The notes under the pieces were generated by a model. It saw only the letters and a program-made list of their open reading frames with translations. It searched no databases and was not told the DNA's origin. The position numbers and the translations under genes are program-made. From NCBI RefSeq assembly GCF_947631635.1, contig NZ_CANRMB010000032.1, positions 1 to 41,930 on the forward strand: 41,930 nt of DNA. The letters are read 5' to 3'. Of this stretch, positions 25,369 to 32,683 are shown piece by piece (position 1 is the first letter of the stretch; every line of letters begins with the position of its first letter). This DNA comes from an uncultured Dysosmobacter sp. GTDB lineage: Bacteria; Bacillota; Clostridia; Oscillospirales; Oscillospiraceae.

Positions 25369-26124
25369 TCACACATAGTAATACTGCCAGCCGTGCTCCG
25401 TCCAAATGCGCTTTACCGTCACGCCGAATACCCGGTCCAGCACGCCGCTGGAAAAGATCTCCTCCGCGGTCCCGGTCCGGCGCAGCATCCCCTCCTCCAG
25501 CACAGCCAGCTGATCCGCCTCCCGCAGTGCCAGGGACAGGTCGTGCAGGACCAGGACCACAGCCCGTCCCAGCTCTGCCAGCCGGCGGGAGACGGACATG
25601 ACCTCCATCTGATGTTTGACGTCCAGGTAGGTGGTCGGCTCATCCATGAAAATGGTCTCCGTGTCCTGCGCCAGCGCCATGGCCAAATAGACCTTCTGCC
25701 GCTGGCCGCCGCTGAGCTCCGACATGGGCCGGTCGGCCAGGTCCTCCGCATCCGCCCAGGCCAGCGCCTGCCGGGCCATCTCGCGATCCTCCGGCCGGTA
25801 GCGCCGGGGATAGCCCAGATAGGGGAACCGGCCATGGAGCACCATTCGCCGGGCTGTGATGCTCGGAATATTACGGGCCTGTGCCATATACGCCGCCTTT
25901 TGGGCGATCTGCCGCACGGTCAGGCGGTCGATGCTGATGCCGTCGAACAGCACGTCGCCCGTCCGGTCCGGCAACAGCCCCAGCGCCGCCTTGACCAATG
26001 TGCTCTTGCCGCAGCCGTTCGGTCCCAGAAGGACCGTCACCTGTCCGGGCGGGAACGCCATGGATATCCCGTGAAGCACCGCATGGCCGCCATAGCCCGC
26101 GCCGAGGTCCTTGAGTTCGATCAT
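25369..26124 (-). CDS. btuD: Cobalamin/corrinoid ABC importer ATPase (BtuD/FecE type)
   Basis: This 251-residue ATPase powers uptake through the neighbouring permease. Walker A is GPNGCGKST near residues 34-42, the signature LSGGQRQKVYLAMALAQ, Walker B TIFMDEPTTYLD and the switch His in VLHDLSLAL. It is of the iron-siderophore/B12 subfamily. The corrinoid substrate is inferred from the cobalamin riboswitch upstream and the pathway genes downstream; a siderophore or cobinamide cannot be excluded. It overlaps the permease gene by 4 bases. Confidence 0.88.
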   Translation of the reverse strand: MIELKDLGAGYGGHAVLHGISMAFPPGQVTVLLGPNGCGKSTLVKAALGLLPDRTGDVLFDGISIDRLTVRQIAQKAAYMAQARNIPSITARRMVLHGRFPYLGYPRRYRPEDREMARQALAWADAEDLADRPMSELSGGQRQKVYLAMALAQDTETIFMDEPTTYLDVKHQMEVMSVSRRLAELGRAVVLVLHDLSLALREADQLAVLEEGMLRRTGTAEEIFSSGVLDRVFGVTVKRIWTEHGWQYYYV

Positions 26125-27131
26125 GTGTGCCCCCTCCTTTGCAGCAGCCAGATAAAGAAGGGGCCGCCCACCAGCGCCATAACGATGCCCACCGGCAGCT
26201 CAAAGGGGGCGAACAGCATCCGGGCCAGCAGGTCGCATCCCCCCAGCAGGGCCGCGCCCCCCAGAGCGGAGGTCACCAGCAGCGGGCCGCTGTCCTCCCC
26301 TACCAGCCGCCGCATGATATGCGGCGCGATCAGGCCCACAAATCCGACCAGGCCTGAGATGCTCACCGCCGCTCCGGCCATCACCGCAGCCAGCGCCAGC
26401 ACCAGGAGGCGGAGTCTTTTGGCGGATACCCCCAGGCTCTGGGCCTGCTCCGTCCCCAGCATCAAAACGTCCATCTCATTATGCAGGGAGAGCGCCGCCG
26501 TGAAGCTCAAAACGATGGGCCAGAGCGCCGGTTTGATCCTGGTCATGGACATGCCGGAAAAGCCGCCGATCCGAAAATCAGAATACCCGTTCAACGCGTC
26601 CGGCACGAAGGTGATGACCGCGTCGATGCCCGCACTGAAAATACTGGAGATCGCCACACCCGCCAGCACCAATGTGATCTTGGACGCCCCGGTCCGTTCC
26701 GCGATGAACAGCACCAGACTCACGCCTAAAAAGCCGCCCAGCAGCGCCGCATAGGGGACCAGCGCCACTGAGGAGGGCGCAACGGCGCAGCAGACCGCCA
26801 CCAGCAGTCCGGCGCCTGCGTTGACGCCGATGGTGCTGGGCGCCGCCAGGGCATTGGACAGCACCCCCTGGATGATCGCCCCCGAGGCCGCCAGGGCGGC
26901 GCCGGTCAGCAGGCAGGCGCAGGTCCGGGGCATCCGCACATAGCGGATGATCCGGAACGCCACTGTGCCGTGCTCCTGCCCCGCCAGGACCCGGCCCACG
27001 GTCCCCAGCGGGATCGTCTCCGCGCCCAGGCAGAGGTTCAGGACCGCCACCAGCAAAACGAGTCCCGCCAGAACAGCGGCCGTTGTGCCGGGTTTATGCC
27101 GCGGGATAGAGGATGTCCGCCAGTTTTTCAT
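26121..27131 (-). CDS. btuC: Cobalamin/corrinoid ABC importer permease (BtuC/FecCD type)
   Basis: The 336-residue protein is a BtuC/FecCD-type permease with about ten membrane segments. RMPRTCACLLTGAALAASGAIIQGVLSNALAAPSTIGVNAGAGL is the usual early region, shown here by its short core LTGAALAASGA, and SGLVGFVGLIAPHIMRRLVG is the C-terminal family mark that contacts the ATPase. It overlaps the binding-protein gene by 38 bases. Substrate is inferred from context. Confidence 0.88.
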   Translation of the reverse strand: MKNWRTSSIPRHKPGTTAAVLAGLVLLVAVLNLCLGAETIPLGTVGRVLAGQEHGTVAFRIIRYVRMPRTCACLLTGAALAASGAIIQGVLSNALAAPSTIGVNAGAGLLVAVCCAVAPSSVALVPYAALLGGFLGVSLVLFIAERTGASKITLVLAGVAISSIFSAGIDAVITFVPDALNGYSDFRIGGFSGMSMTRIKPALWPIVLSFTAALSLHNEMDVLMLGTEQAQSLGVSAKRLRLLVLALAAVMAGAAVSISGLVGFVGLIAPHIMRRLVGEDSGPLLVTSALGGAALLGGCDLLARMLFAPFELPVGIVMALVGGPFFIWLLQRRGHT

Positions 27132-28068
27132 AAGCTTCTCCCCACCGTGCGTTGGGCTTTACATTGTACAGCCGCTGGTCCATCGTGTAGTATCTGCCCT
27201 CCCGCACCGCGGTCAGCTCGCTCCATGCGGGATTGGAGAGCAGCGTCTGTTCCAGCGTCGCTTCCGCCTTTGCCGTGTCAGAGCCCTGGAGCACCACGAA
27301 AATATACGCCGGGTCCGTGGCCAGGATGGTCTCCATGCTGAGATTTTCCAGCAGTCCGGTCTCGCTGTCCGCGATGTTGACGCAGCCCAGCTCCGCCAGC
27401 ATCTCGCCCAACACCGTGCCCTCGCTGTTTTTTACCTTGCAGCTGGAGCCTGTGGCCCGGATATACAGCACGCTGGGTCCCTCTTCCGGCGCCCGGTCCT
27501 TTGCCTGCTCGATCTGCGCCTGCACCTCTGTGCCGTACTGCCGGTAGTTCTCTGAACAGCCCGTGAGCTGCGTGCAGATCCCCAGCATGTTCAGATAGTC
27601 CTCAAAGGAGCTGACCTCAAAATAGGCCACCGGGATCCCCGCCTGTTCCAGCACATCCATCAGCTCCACATCGGCAGCGGTCTTGGCGCTGCCGATGACG
27701 AAGTCCGGCTCCGCCGCCAGCAGCTGTTCCAAATTCGGTTCCTTGACCTCTCCGAGATTCGCCACTGTATCCGGCAGGTCCAGGTCAAACTGTGTCCAGC
27801 TGTCGTTGGCCGCAGCCACCAGCGTGTCCCAGCCGCCAGCCAGGCACCAGACATCCGCGAAGCTGCCGATCAGCGCCGCTGCCCGCTCTGGAGCCGCAAG
27901 CGTGACCTCCCGTCCCAGGTCGTCTGTAAAGGAGACCATCTCCGTATTTTCCGCCTGTCCGTCTTGCTCCAGTGCCTGGATCTCCGCCTCTGCGGCGGGC
28001 TTCCCGCCGCAGGCCGCCAGCAGGCACACCAGGACACAGCACATCAGGGTCGTTCCCATTTTTTTCAT
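27094..28068 (-). CDS. btuF: Corrinoid-binding lipoprotein of the ABC importer (BtuF-like)
   Basis: This 324-residue protein has a lipoprotein signal peptide with LLAAC (lipid-modified Cys20) and the TroA/BtuF two-lobe fold: VSFTDDLGREVTL, LLAAEPDFVIGSAKT, YIRATGSSCKV, ILATDPAYIFVVLQG, VREGRYYTMD. It would capture cobalamin or another corrinoid outside the membrane and hand it to the permease. The start at 28068 is chosen because a frame 100 residues longer reads through the riboswitch. It is the first gene after the riboswitch. Confidence 0.88.
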   Translation of the reverse strand: MKKMGTTLMCCVLVCLLAACGGKPAAEAEIQALEQDGQAENTEMVSFTDDLGREVTLAAPERAAALIGSFADVWCLAGGWDTLVAAANDSWTQFDLDLPDTVANLGEVKEPNLEQLLAAEPDFVIGSAKTAADVELMDVLEQAGIPVAYFEVSSFEDYLNMLGICTQLTGCSENYRQYGTEVQAQIEQAKDRAPEEGPSVLYIRATGSSCKVKNSEGTVLGEMLAELGCVNIADSETGLLENLSMETILATDPAYIFVVLQGSDTAKAEATLEQTLLSNPAWSELTAVREGRYYTMDQRLYNVKPNARWGEAYEKLADILYPAA

Positions 28069-28154
28069 TTCACTTCTTTTCCCTTCTGTCTCCCGGAAGT
28101 TCCTTCCGTATATCGGGAGTCTAATTTCTAATATTTTCCATATAAAACATAATA

Positions 28155-28183
28155 GCCGCGGCGGTCTCAATGACTGCCGCGGC
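28155..28183 (-). terminator. Hairpin between riboswitch and btuF, likely expression platform
   Basis: GCCGCGGC occurs twice, self-complementary, 13 bases apart, and would fold as a strong hairpin in the leader RNA about 90 bases before the btuF start. On the minus strand it is followed by TATTATGTTTTAT, a weak U-rich tract. It may terminate transcription when cobalamin is bound; the U-tract is poor, so this is uncertain. Confidence 0.5.
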
Positions 28184-28237
28184 CGATATTCCCGCAACAA
28201 ACCAAGCAGCACCATTCCTGCGGTCCTGCTCTTTTCC

Positions 28238-28460
28238 CACGAAATAGGTCTCCTGACTCGCGCTGCGGAGCCTGCCGCTCCGCCGGCCTCTCCCCACCTT
28301 CTCAGAGATCCCTCCAATGGCGAACTCGCGTTCAACGCTCTGTGAGCGCTTAGGGAAGCCTTACGCATACAGTGCCGGCACGTCTCGGATTCTCACCGAA
28401 TTCCCTCATCTCTGCATCTTCGGGAGATGCAGAGTCACTCCGTGCTATTTAACCATCGAT
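28238..28460 (-). promoter_or_regulatory. Cobalamin riboswitch
   Basis: On the minus strand the leader contains the B12 box GAGTCAGGAGACCT (complement at about 28245-28258). Upstream of it lie GGTGAGAATCCGAGACGTGCCGGCACTGT-type core elements, here seen as GAATCCGAGACGTGCCGGCA, and the GGGAATTCGG stem. These are the conserved parts of the AdoCbl riboswitch. It lies in the 5' leader of the 23-gene operon, so bound cobalamin should lower expression of uptake and synthesis together. Confidence 0.95.
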
Positions 28461-28488
28461 CGGTCTTTAGACCCTTGGTTTTAGTGAT

Positions 28489-28517
28489 ATTTTAGCATAT
28501 CTGCATAGCAGAGTCAA
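28489..28517 (-). promoter_or_regulatory. Promoter of the cobalamin operon
   Basis: On the minus strand TTGACT (28517-28512), a 17-base spacer and TAAAAT (28494-28489) lie just upstream of the riboswitch. Transcription would start near 28482. The divergent tRNA promoter is about 100 bases away. Confidence 0.8.
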
Positions 28518-28613
28518 TCTCCCTGCTCTTTTAAAAATGCATATGCGGCTCCATACTGCCAAACCCTTTTCAAATACCAGCTGAAAAAATTTGTCGTTGA
28601 TTGAATTTTAGTG

Positions 28614-28642
28614 TTGACAATTCCGTTACTTCCTGTTATACT
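28614..28642 (+). promoter_or_regulatory. Promoter of tRNA-Ala(GGC)
   Basis: TTGACA (28614-28619), a 17-base spacer and TATACT (28637-28642) lie 17 bases before the mature tRNA start. Confidence 0.85.
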
Positions 28643-28659
28643 GTCAACTGTTCCGGTTC

Positions 28660-28735
28660 GGGGGTATAGCTCAGCTGGGAGAGCGCTTGACTGGCAGTCA
28701 AGAGGTCAGCGGTTCGATCCCGCTTATCTCCACCA
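28660..28735 (+). tRNA. tRNA-Ala (anticodon GGC)
   Basis: A complete 76-nt cloverleaf with encoded CCA. The acceptor stem is GGGGGTA/TATCTCC with the G3-U70 pair that marks alanine tRNAs. The D-arm is GCTC/GAGC, the anticodon stem CTTGA/TCAAG around CTGGCAG (anticodon GGC), and the T-arm AGCGG/CCGCT around TTCGATC. It has its own promoter and terminator. Its last 59 nt recur at 7103-7161. Confidence 0.97.
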
Positions 28736-28737
28736 AG

Positions 28738-28774
28738 AAAAAGCCTGAAATCTTTTGATTTCAGGCTTTTTTTC
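28738..28774 (+). terminator. Terminator of tRNA-Ala
   Basis: AAAAGCCTGAAATC and GATTTCAGGCTTTT pair around TTTT with a run of seven T, directly after the tRNA. Confidence 0.9.
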
Positions 28775-28792
28775 TTTATTTGCTTCCAATGG

Positions 28793-28836
28793 GCATCATG
28801 GGCCGTCCGCTATTCGCTCAGGCAGCCCCATGATGC
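28793..28836. repeat. 10-bp inverted repeat upstream of the aldehyde dehydrogenase promoter
   Basis: GCATCATGGG (28793-28802) is the perfect complement of CCCATGATGC (28827-28836), 24 bases apart and ending 6 bases before the -35 box. It may be an operator or a second terminator. Confidence 0.5.
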
Positions 28837-28842
28837 TCTTGC

Positions 28843-28871
28843 TTGATTTTGGGTGGAAAAACAGATATACT
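28843..28871 (+). promoter_or_regulatory. Promoter of the aldehyde dehydrogenase gene
   Basis: TTGATT (28843-28848), a 17-base spacer and TATACT (28866-28871), followed about 60 bases later by AGGAGG and the start codon. Confidence 0.7.
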
Positions 28872-28942
28872 CCATATAAACACACTCGAAGATCCCTCTG
28901 CTGCTTTGACCGGCGATTTGACTGCCGAATAGGAGGACCGCT

Positions 28943-30379
28943 ATGAAAAAAGACTATCTGCTGTATATCGATGGCGCCTGGACACCGCAGAGCGACGGCT
29001 GCGTCCGAGACGATCTGGAACCCGCCACCGGGAAACCGCTTTGTTCCGTACACCGCGGCGGTCCGGGGGATGCGGAGCGGGCGCTGGCCTCGGCCCAAGC
29101 CGCCTTTCCCGGCTGGGCCAGCACTCCCGCCGACCAGCGGGAACGGGTGCTCCTCCGGGCAGCGGACATTCTGGAATCCCGGATGGATGAATTCATGGAC
29201 CTGCTGGTCCGGGAGGGCGGCAAGCCCCAGTCCATTGCCAGAGGTGAATTTTTAGGTTCCGCCGGCGTGTTCCGTGTGGCCGCGGGAGAGTGCCGCCGTC
29301 ACAGCACGGAGCATATGCCTCCCACAAAGCCCGGTCAGATCTCTCTGGTGGTCCGGCAGCCTCTGGGCGTCATTCTGGGTATCGTTCCCTTCAACTATCC
29401 CCTGATCCTGTCCGTGAAAAAACTGGCCTATGCCATCGCGGCGGGAAACGCCTTCCTGCTCAAGCCCTCTCCCCACACCCCGGTGATCAATCTGCTGCTG
29501 GGAGAGGTCCTGACCCAGGCGGGTCTGCCCAAGGGCGTTCTCAATGTGCTGCCGGTGGCGGATGAATCCATCAGCGCGGCGCTGGCTCAGGACAGCCGGG
29601 TCCGTATGGTGTCCTTCACCGGCGGCGGCAAGGCCGGTCACGCCATCGCCGCGGCCGCCGCCAAAGATCTCAAGCGTGTGGCGCTGGAGCTTGGCGGCAA
29701 GAATCCCTTGATCGTTCTGAAAGACTACGATGTGGACGAAGCCGTGAGCATCGCCGCCAGCGGCGCTTTCAGCAACCAGGGCCAACTGTGCATGGCTACC
29801 TCCCGCATCCTGGTGGAGGCCCCGCTGTATGAGTCCTTCTGCGAGAAAATGGCCGTCGCGGCCAGCGCCCTCAAAGTGGGCGATCCCACGGACCCGGCGG
29901 TCTCTATCGGACCGCTGATCGACGCGGCCCACTGTCCTTTCGTGAAGGGGCAGGTGGACGACGCTTTGGCAAAAGGGGCCAGGCTCCTCACCGGCGGCGG
30001 GTATGAAGGTCCCTTCTTCCAGCCCACGGTCCTGCGGGATGTGACGGAGGACATGCGCATCTATTATGAGGAGAGCTTTGCCCCTGTCACCAGCATCGTG
30101 CCGGTGGCAGACGCCGCAGATGCCCTGGCCAAGTGCAATGACAACCAGTTCGGCCTGTCAGCGGCGGTGCTGACCCATGACCTGGACCTGGCCATGGAGC
30201 TGGGCATGAAGATCCAGGCCGGCATGGTGCACATCAACGACATGACCTATCTCAGCGCCACCACGGCTCCCTCCGGCGGCGTGAAGGAGAGCGGTATGGG
30301 CCGGGAGGGCGGCCGGTATTCCATGGATGAATACACAGAGCTGAAATGGCTCACCTTCCAGGGCAAGGGGACCTGGTGA
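28943..30379 (+). CDS. NAD(P)-dependent aldehyde dehydrogenase
   Basis: This 478-residue enzyme oxidises an aldehyde to an acid. The oxyanion Asn151 lies in PFNYPLIL, the general base Glu249 in ALELGGKNP, and the catalytic Cys283 in NQGQLCMATSRI; EESFAPV and the C-terminal PSGGVKESGMGREGG are also present. It looks intact. Within the superfamily it is nearer the benzaldehyde, vanillin, succinate-semialdehyde or glyceraldehyde-3-phosphate types than the CoA-acylating ones; the substrate cannot be told. It stands alone between its own promoter and a terminator. AGGAGG at 28931-28936 fixes the start. Confidence 0.93.
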   Translation: MKKDYLLYIDGAWTPQSDGCVRDDLEPATGKPLCSVHRGGPGDAERALASAQAAFPGWASTPADQRERVLLRAADILESRMDEFMDLLVREGGKPQSIARGEFLGSAGVFRVAAGECRRHSTEHMPPTKPGQISLVVRQPLGVILGIVPFNYPLILSVKKLAYAIAAGNAFLLKPSPHTPVINLLLGEVLTQAGLPKGVLNVLPVADESISAALAQDSRVRMVSFTGGGKAGHAIAAAAAKDLKRVALELGGKNPLIVLKDYDVDEAVSIAASGAFSNQGQLCMATSRILVEAPLYESFCEKMAVAASALKVGDPTDPAVSIGPLIDAAHCPFVKGQVDDALAKGARLLTGGGYEGPFFQPTVLRDVTEDMRIYYEESFAPVTSIVPVADAADALAKCNDNQFGLSAAVLTHDLDLAMELGMKIQAGMVHINDMTYLSATTAPSGGVKESGMGREGGRYSMDEYTELKWLTFQGKGTW

Positions 30380-30390
30380 TCCACCTGCAT

Positions 30391-30432
30391 CAAAAAAGCT
30401 CCCGGCGGGAATTCCGCCGGGAGCTTTTTTAT
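30391..30432. terminator. Bidirectional terminator between aldehyde dehydrogenase and mntP
   Basis: AAAAAAGCTCCCGGCGG and CCGCCGGGAGCTTTTTT pair perfectly around GAATT. It serves the rightward dehydrogenase gene and the leftward sfsA-mntP operon, whose genes converge here. Confidence 0.93.
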
Positions 30433-30491
30433 GTCGATACACCTGTGCGTCTGCCGGAACGCTGTCCGGCGGGCGCCGGTCTGCGGCGGCC

Positions 30492-31064
30492 TCACAGGAT
30501 CCCCAGGTGTTCCAGCAATATCTTCGCGCCCAGCAGGATCAGGATGATGCCGCCGGACAGCTCCGCCCGCCTCTTATACCGGGCGCCGAAGAAGTTGCCC
30601 ACGGCCACGCCCACCATGGAGAGGCAGAAGGTGATGCACCCAATGATGGAGATAGCGGGCACGATGGAGACCTCCAAAAACGCAAAGGTCACGCCCACCG
30701 CCAGAGCGTCGATGCTGGTGGCTATCGCCATCAAAAGGAGCTGCTTGTAATCCAGCTTCGCGCTGACGGCGCAGGCCACTTCCTCCTCTTCCGGAGACAG
30801 GGCCTCCCGCACCATATTGCCGCCGATCAGCAGCAGCAGCCCAAAAGCCACCCAGTGGTCGATGCTCTGTATGTATCCGGCGAACTGGGATCCCAGCAGC
30901 CACCCCGCAAAGGGCATCAGCGCCTGAAAGCCGCCGAAGAACAGCGCGATGACGGCGGCATGACGCCAATTCAGCTTCGGCATGCAAAGTCCCTGACAGA
31001 TGGCCACGGCAAAGGCGTCCATGGACAATCCCACGCCGATGAGAAACAGCTCCGCAAAACTCAT
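30492..31064 (-). CDS. mntP: Manganese efflux pump MntP family
   Basis: The 190-residue protein has six predicted membrane segments in two similar halves. Each half begins with an aspartate motif: GLSMDAFAVAICQGL near residue 16 and ATSIDALAVGVTFAF near residue 118. These are the marks of MntP (YebN), which exports Mn(II). A charged loop rich in Glu (SPEEEEVA) lies mid-protein. The gene is 19 bases after sfsA on the same strand. No manganese (yybP-ykoY) riboswitch fits in that gap. Confidence 0.92.
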   Translation of the reverse strand: MSFAELFLIGVGLSMDAFAVAICQGLCMPKLNWRHAAVIALFFGGFQALMPFAGWLLGSQFAGYIQSIDHWVAFGLLLLIGGNMVREALSPEEEEVACAVSAKLDYKQLLLMAIATSIDALAVGVTFAFLEVSIVPAISIIGCITFCLSMVGVAVGNFFGARYKRRAELSGGIILILLGAKILLEHLGIL

Positions 31065-31083
31065 ACTTCCACTCCTATCGCTC

Positions 31084-31764
31084 TCACAGGATCACCGGCA
31101 CGCTCTGGCGGATGACAAGGCTCTCCGGCGTCACGGCACAGTCGCAGGCCCGCACGTTCACCCCGTTGGCCGCAGCCTCCCGCAGGGCGGCGCCGAAGGC
31201 GGGATGGGTCCCGTCGTTGGGGGCCACGCTGCGGATGTCCTCCATCTGCACCACAAAAAACAACGTGGCGTCCAGTCCGGCTGACGCCGCCCGCTGCAAT
31301 TCCCGGATGTGCTTCACGCCCCGCTCCGTGGGGGCGTCCGGGAAACGGGCCGCGCCGCCCTCCTCCAGCGTGACGCCCTTGACCTCCACCAGATGGAGGC
31401 CCTTTGGCGTCTCCAGGCAGAAGTCCAGCCGGGAGTCCCCGTAGACATATTCGCGCCGCACCGCCGTCACATCCGGCAGGAAGCCGCCGGACGCCGCCCA
31501 CTCCGCAAAGACCTGATTGGGCGCCTGGGCGTCCATGTTGATGAGCCGCGCTCCCTTTTCCACCGCAATCAAATCATATGCGGTCTTTCGGGCGGGATTC
31601 GTCCCCCGTGCCAGATAGACTGTAGCGCCGGGGACCAGCAGCTCCCGGCACCGGCCGGTATTCTTCACATGGACCGTCTCCACGCCCGCCGCGGTCTCCA
31701 CATGGGCGATGAAGCGGTTCGGCCGGTCCAGAAAGCGGCCGGAGATGACCGCGTTGTAATGCAT
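31084..31764 (-). CDS. sfsA: SfsA family DNA/RNA nuclease-like protein
   Basis: This 226-residue protein matches SfsA (sugar fermentation stimulation protein): FLDRPNRFIAHVE near the N-terminus, VHVKNTGRCRELL, YDLIAVEKGARLINMDAQAPN, and the nuclease-like core SRLDFCLE with LVEVKGVTLEE. The D and E/K residues resemble a PD-(D/E)XK active site. Its role in Firmicutes is poorly known. GGGGAGG upstream fixes the start at 31764; a longer frame has no site. Confidence 0.93.
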   Translation of the reverse strand: MHYNAVISGRFLDRPNRFIAHVETAAGVETVHVKNTGRCRELLVPGATVYLARGTNPARKTAYDLIAVEKGARLINMDAQAPNQVFAEWAASGGFLPDVTAVRREYVYGDSRLDFCLETPKGLHLVEVKGVTLEEGGAARFPDAPTERGVKHIRELQRAASAGLDATLFFVVQMEDIRSVAPNDGTHPAFGAALREAAANGVNVRACDCAVTPESLVIRQSVPVIL

Positions 31765-31794
31765 CTCTGTTCCTCCCCAGTGTGTGATTTTTTT

Positions 31795-31803
31795 ATTATA
31801 GCA
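31795..31803 (-). promoter_or_regulatory. Extended -10 promoter of sfsA-mntP
   Basis: On the minus strand TGCTATAAT gives an extended -10 with a perfect TATAAT, about 30 bases before the sfsA start. No good -35 box is seen at 17 bases. Confidence 0.55.
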
Positions 31804-31861
31804 CGTACCGGCATATCGCGTATACCAATTTTCCCATGGTTTTTTTGTCATAATTTACCAA

Positions 31862-31897
31862 GAAAGCGCGCGGTATCTCCCGAGACCGCGCGCTTTC
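31862..31897. terminator. Terminator of the PadR/HAAS operon
   Basis: GAAAGCGCGCGGT and ACCGCGCGCTTTC pair perfectly around a 10-base loop, just past the last gene of the leftward operon. The T-tract on the minus strand is short (TTTCTT). Confidence 0.75.
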
Positions 31898-31903
31898 CAG
31901 ATC

Positions 31904-32683
31904 TCAATGATGGAAGTGCAGCTCATAGGTGTCCACCGTCAGGTCCAGGGTGTCCAGCACCGCGCCGTCCTCACCGTACAGCGTCACATGCACCGGAAGG
32001 TCCGCATGGAGCACACTGTATCCTCTCCACTCCTCCAGATCGACGATATAGCCCCTATACCACTGGTACGCCGCGTTTTCCAGATCGCATTCCTCATCTG
32101 GTACCTCCCCGAACCCGTTTGGCCGGTGATCCTCCGCCCGGTATCGGAAGGCGAACAGGTCATCCCCCTGCTTTTCCCCCTGGAAGGTGAACGTGCGGGT
32201 CTCCCCCTTGACGGTCTCTCTGGCCCCTGTGGCCGAGGTGATATACTGGGTCGTCCTTTGGGCCGTCACCTGGGCGGTGGCCGCCGCCGCATCCCGGAAC
32301 GGCCCTGCCACATACAGCGTGCCGTCCCAGGCCGTGCAGAGGGTGCCCCGGCCGATTTTTGGATTTCTGCCGTAATCTGCCCGCACCCGCAGGAAATTGC
32401 GCCGGTACATGGTGAAAATATAGGTGTCATCCGCCGTCTTGGCCAGCAGATAGGTGTCGTAATCGATCTCATGAAACCACCCTGTGGAATATTTGCGTTC
32501 CACCCGATCCGCCAGGATCGGCTCCAGGTCCGGCAGCAGATACTTCCGCTCCATCCGCTCCAGCATCCCCTGCACCGTGTAGGGAGGGAAGCCCAGCATG
32601 GTGTACACCACCAGCCCAAGCACTATGCACACCAGCAGATTGCGGACGATCTTCTGTTTTCGGTTCAGTCGGATCCGTCTCAT
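31904..32683 (-). CDS. Single-span membrane-anchored protein B3 of the PadR/HAAS operon
   Basis: Function unknown. The 259-residue protein has a short basic cytoplasmic N-terminus (RKQKIVRNLL), one membrane segment near residues 13-32, then an outer domain of about 220 residues that looks beta-rich. RKQKIVRNLL recurs as RKQRIARNLL and RKRKIIRNLL in the two other B proteins. The C-terminus (LYGEDGAVLDTLDL) resembles theirs (MYGENEALLETRDI). It is paired with the HAAS protein encoded just upstream, overlapping by 4 bases. It ends in LHFHH, a short His-rich tail the others lack. Confidence 0.8.
   Translation of the reverse strand: MRRIRLNRKQKIVRNLLVCIVLGLVVYTMLGFPPYTVQGMLERMERKYLLPDLEPILADRVERKYSTGWFHEIDYDTYLLAKTADDTYIFTMYRRNFLRVRADYGRNPKIGRGTLCTAWDGTLYVAGPFRDAAAATAQVTAQRTTQYITSATGARETVKGETRTFTFQGEKQGDDLFAFRYRAEDHRPNGFGEVPDEECDLENAAYQWYRGYIVDLEEWRGYSVLHADLPVHVTLYGEDGAVLDTLDLTVDTYELHFHH

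Noticed and set aside
27094..28368. A btuF frame extended 100 residues upstream
   Set aside because: The extension reads through the cobalamin riboswitch and removes the lipoprotein signal from the N-terminus.
31065..31083. Manganese riboswitch ahead of mntP
   Set aside because: The gap to sfsA is only 19 bases, too short for any riboswitch.
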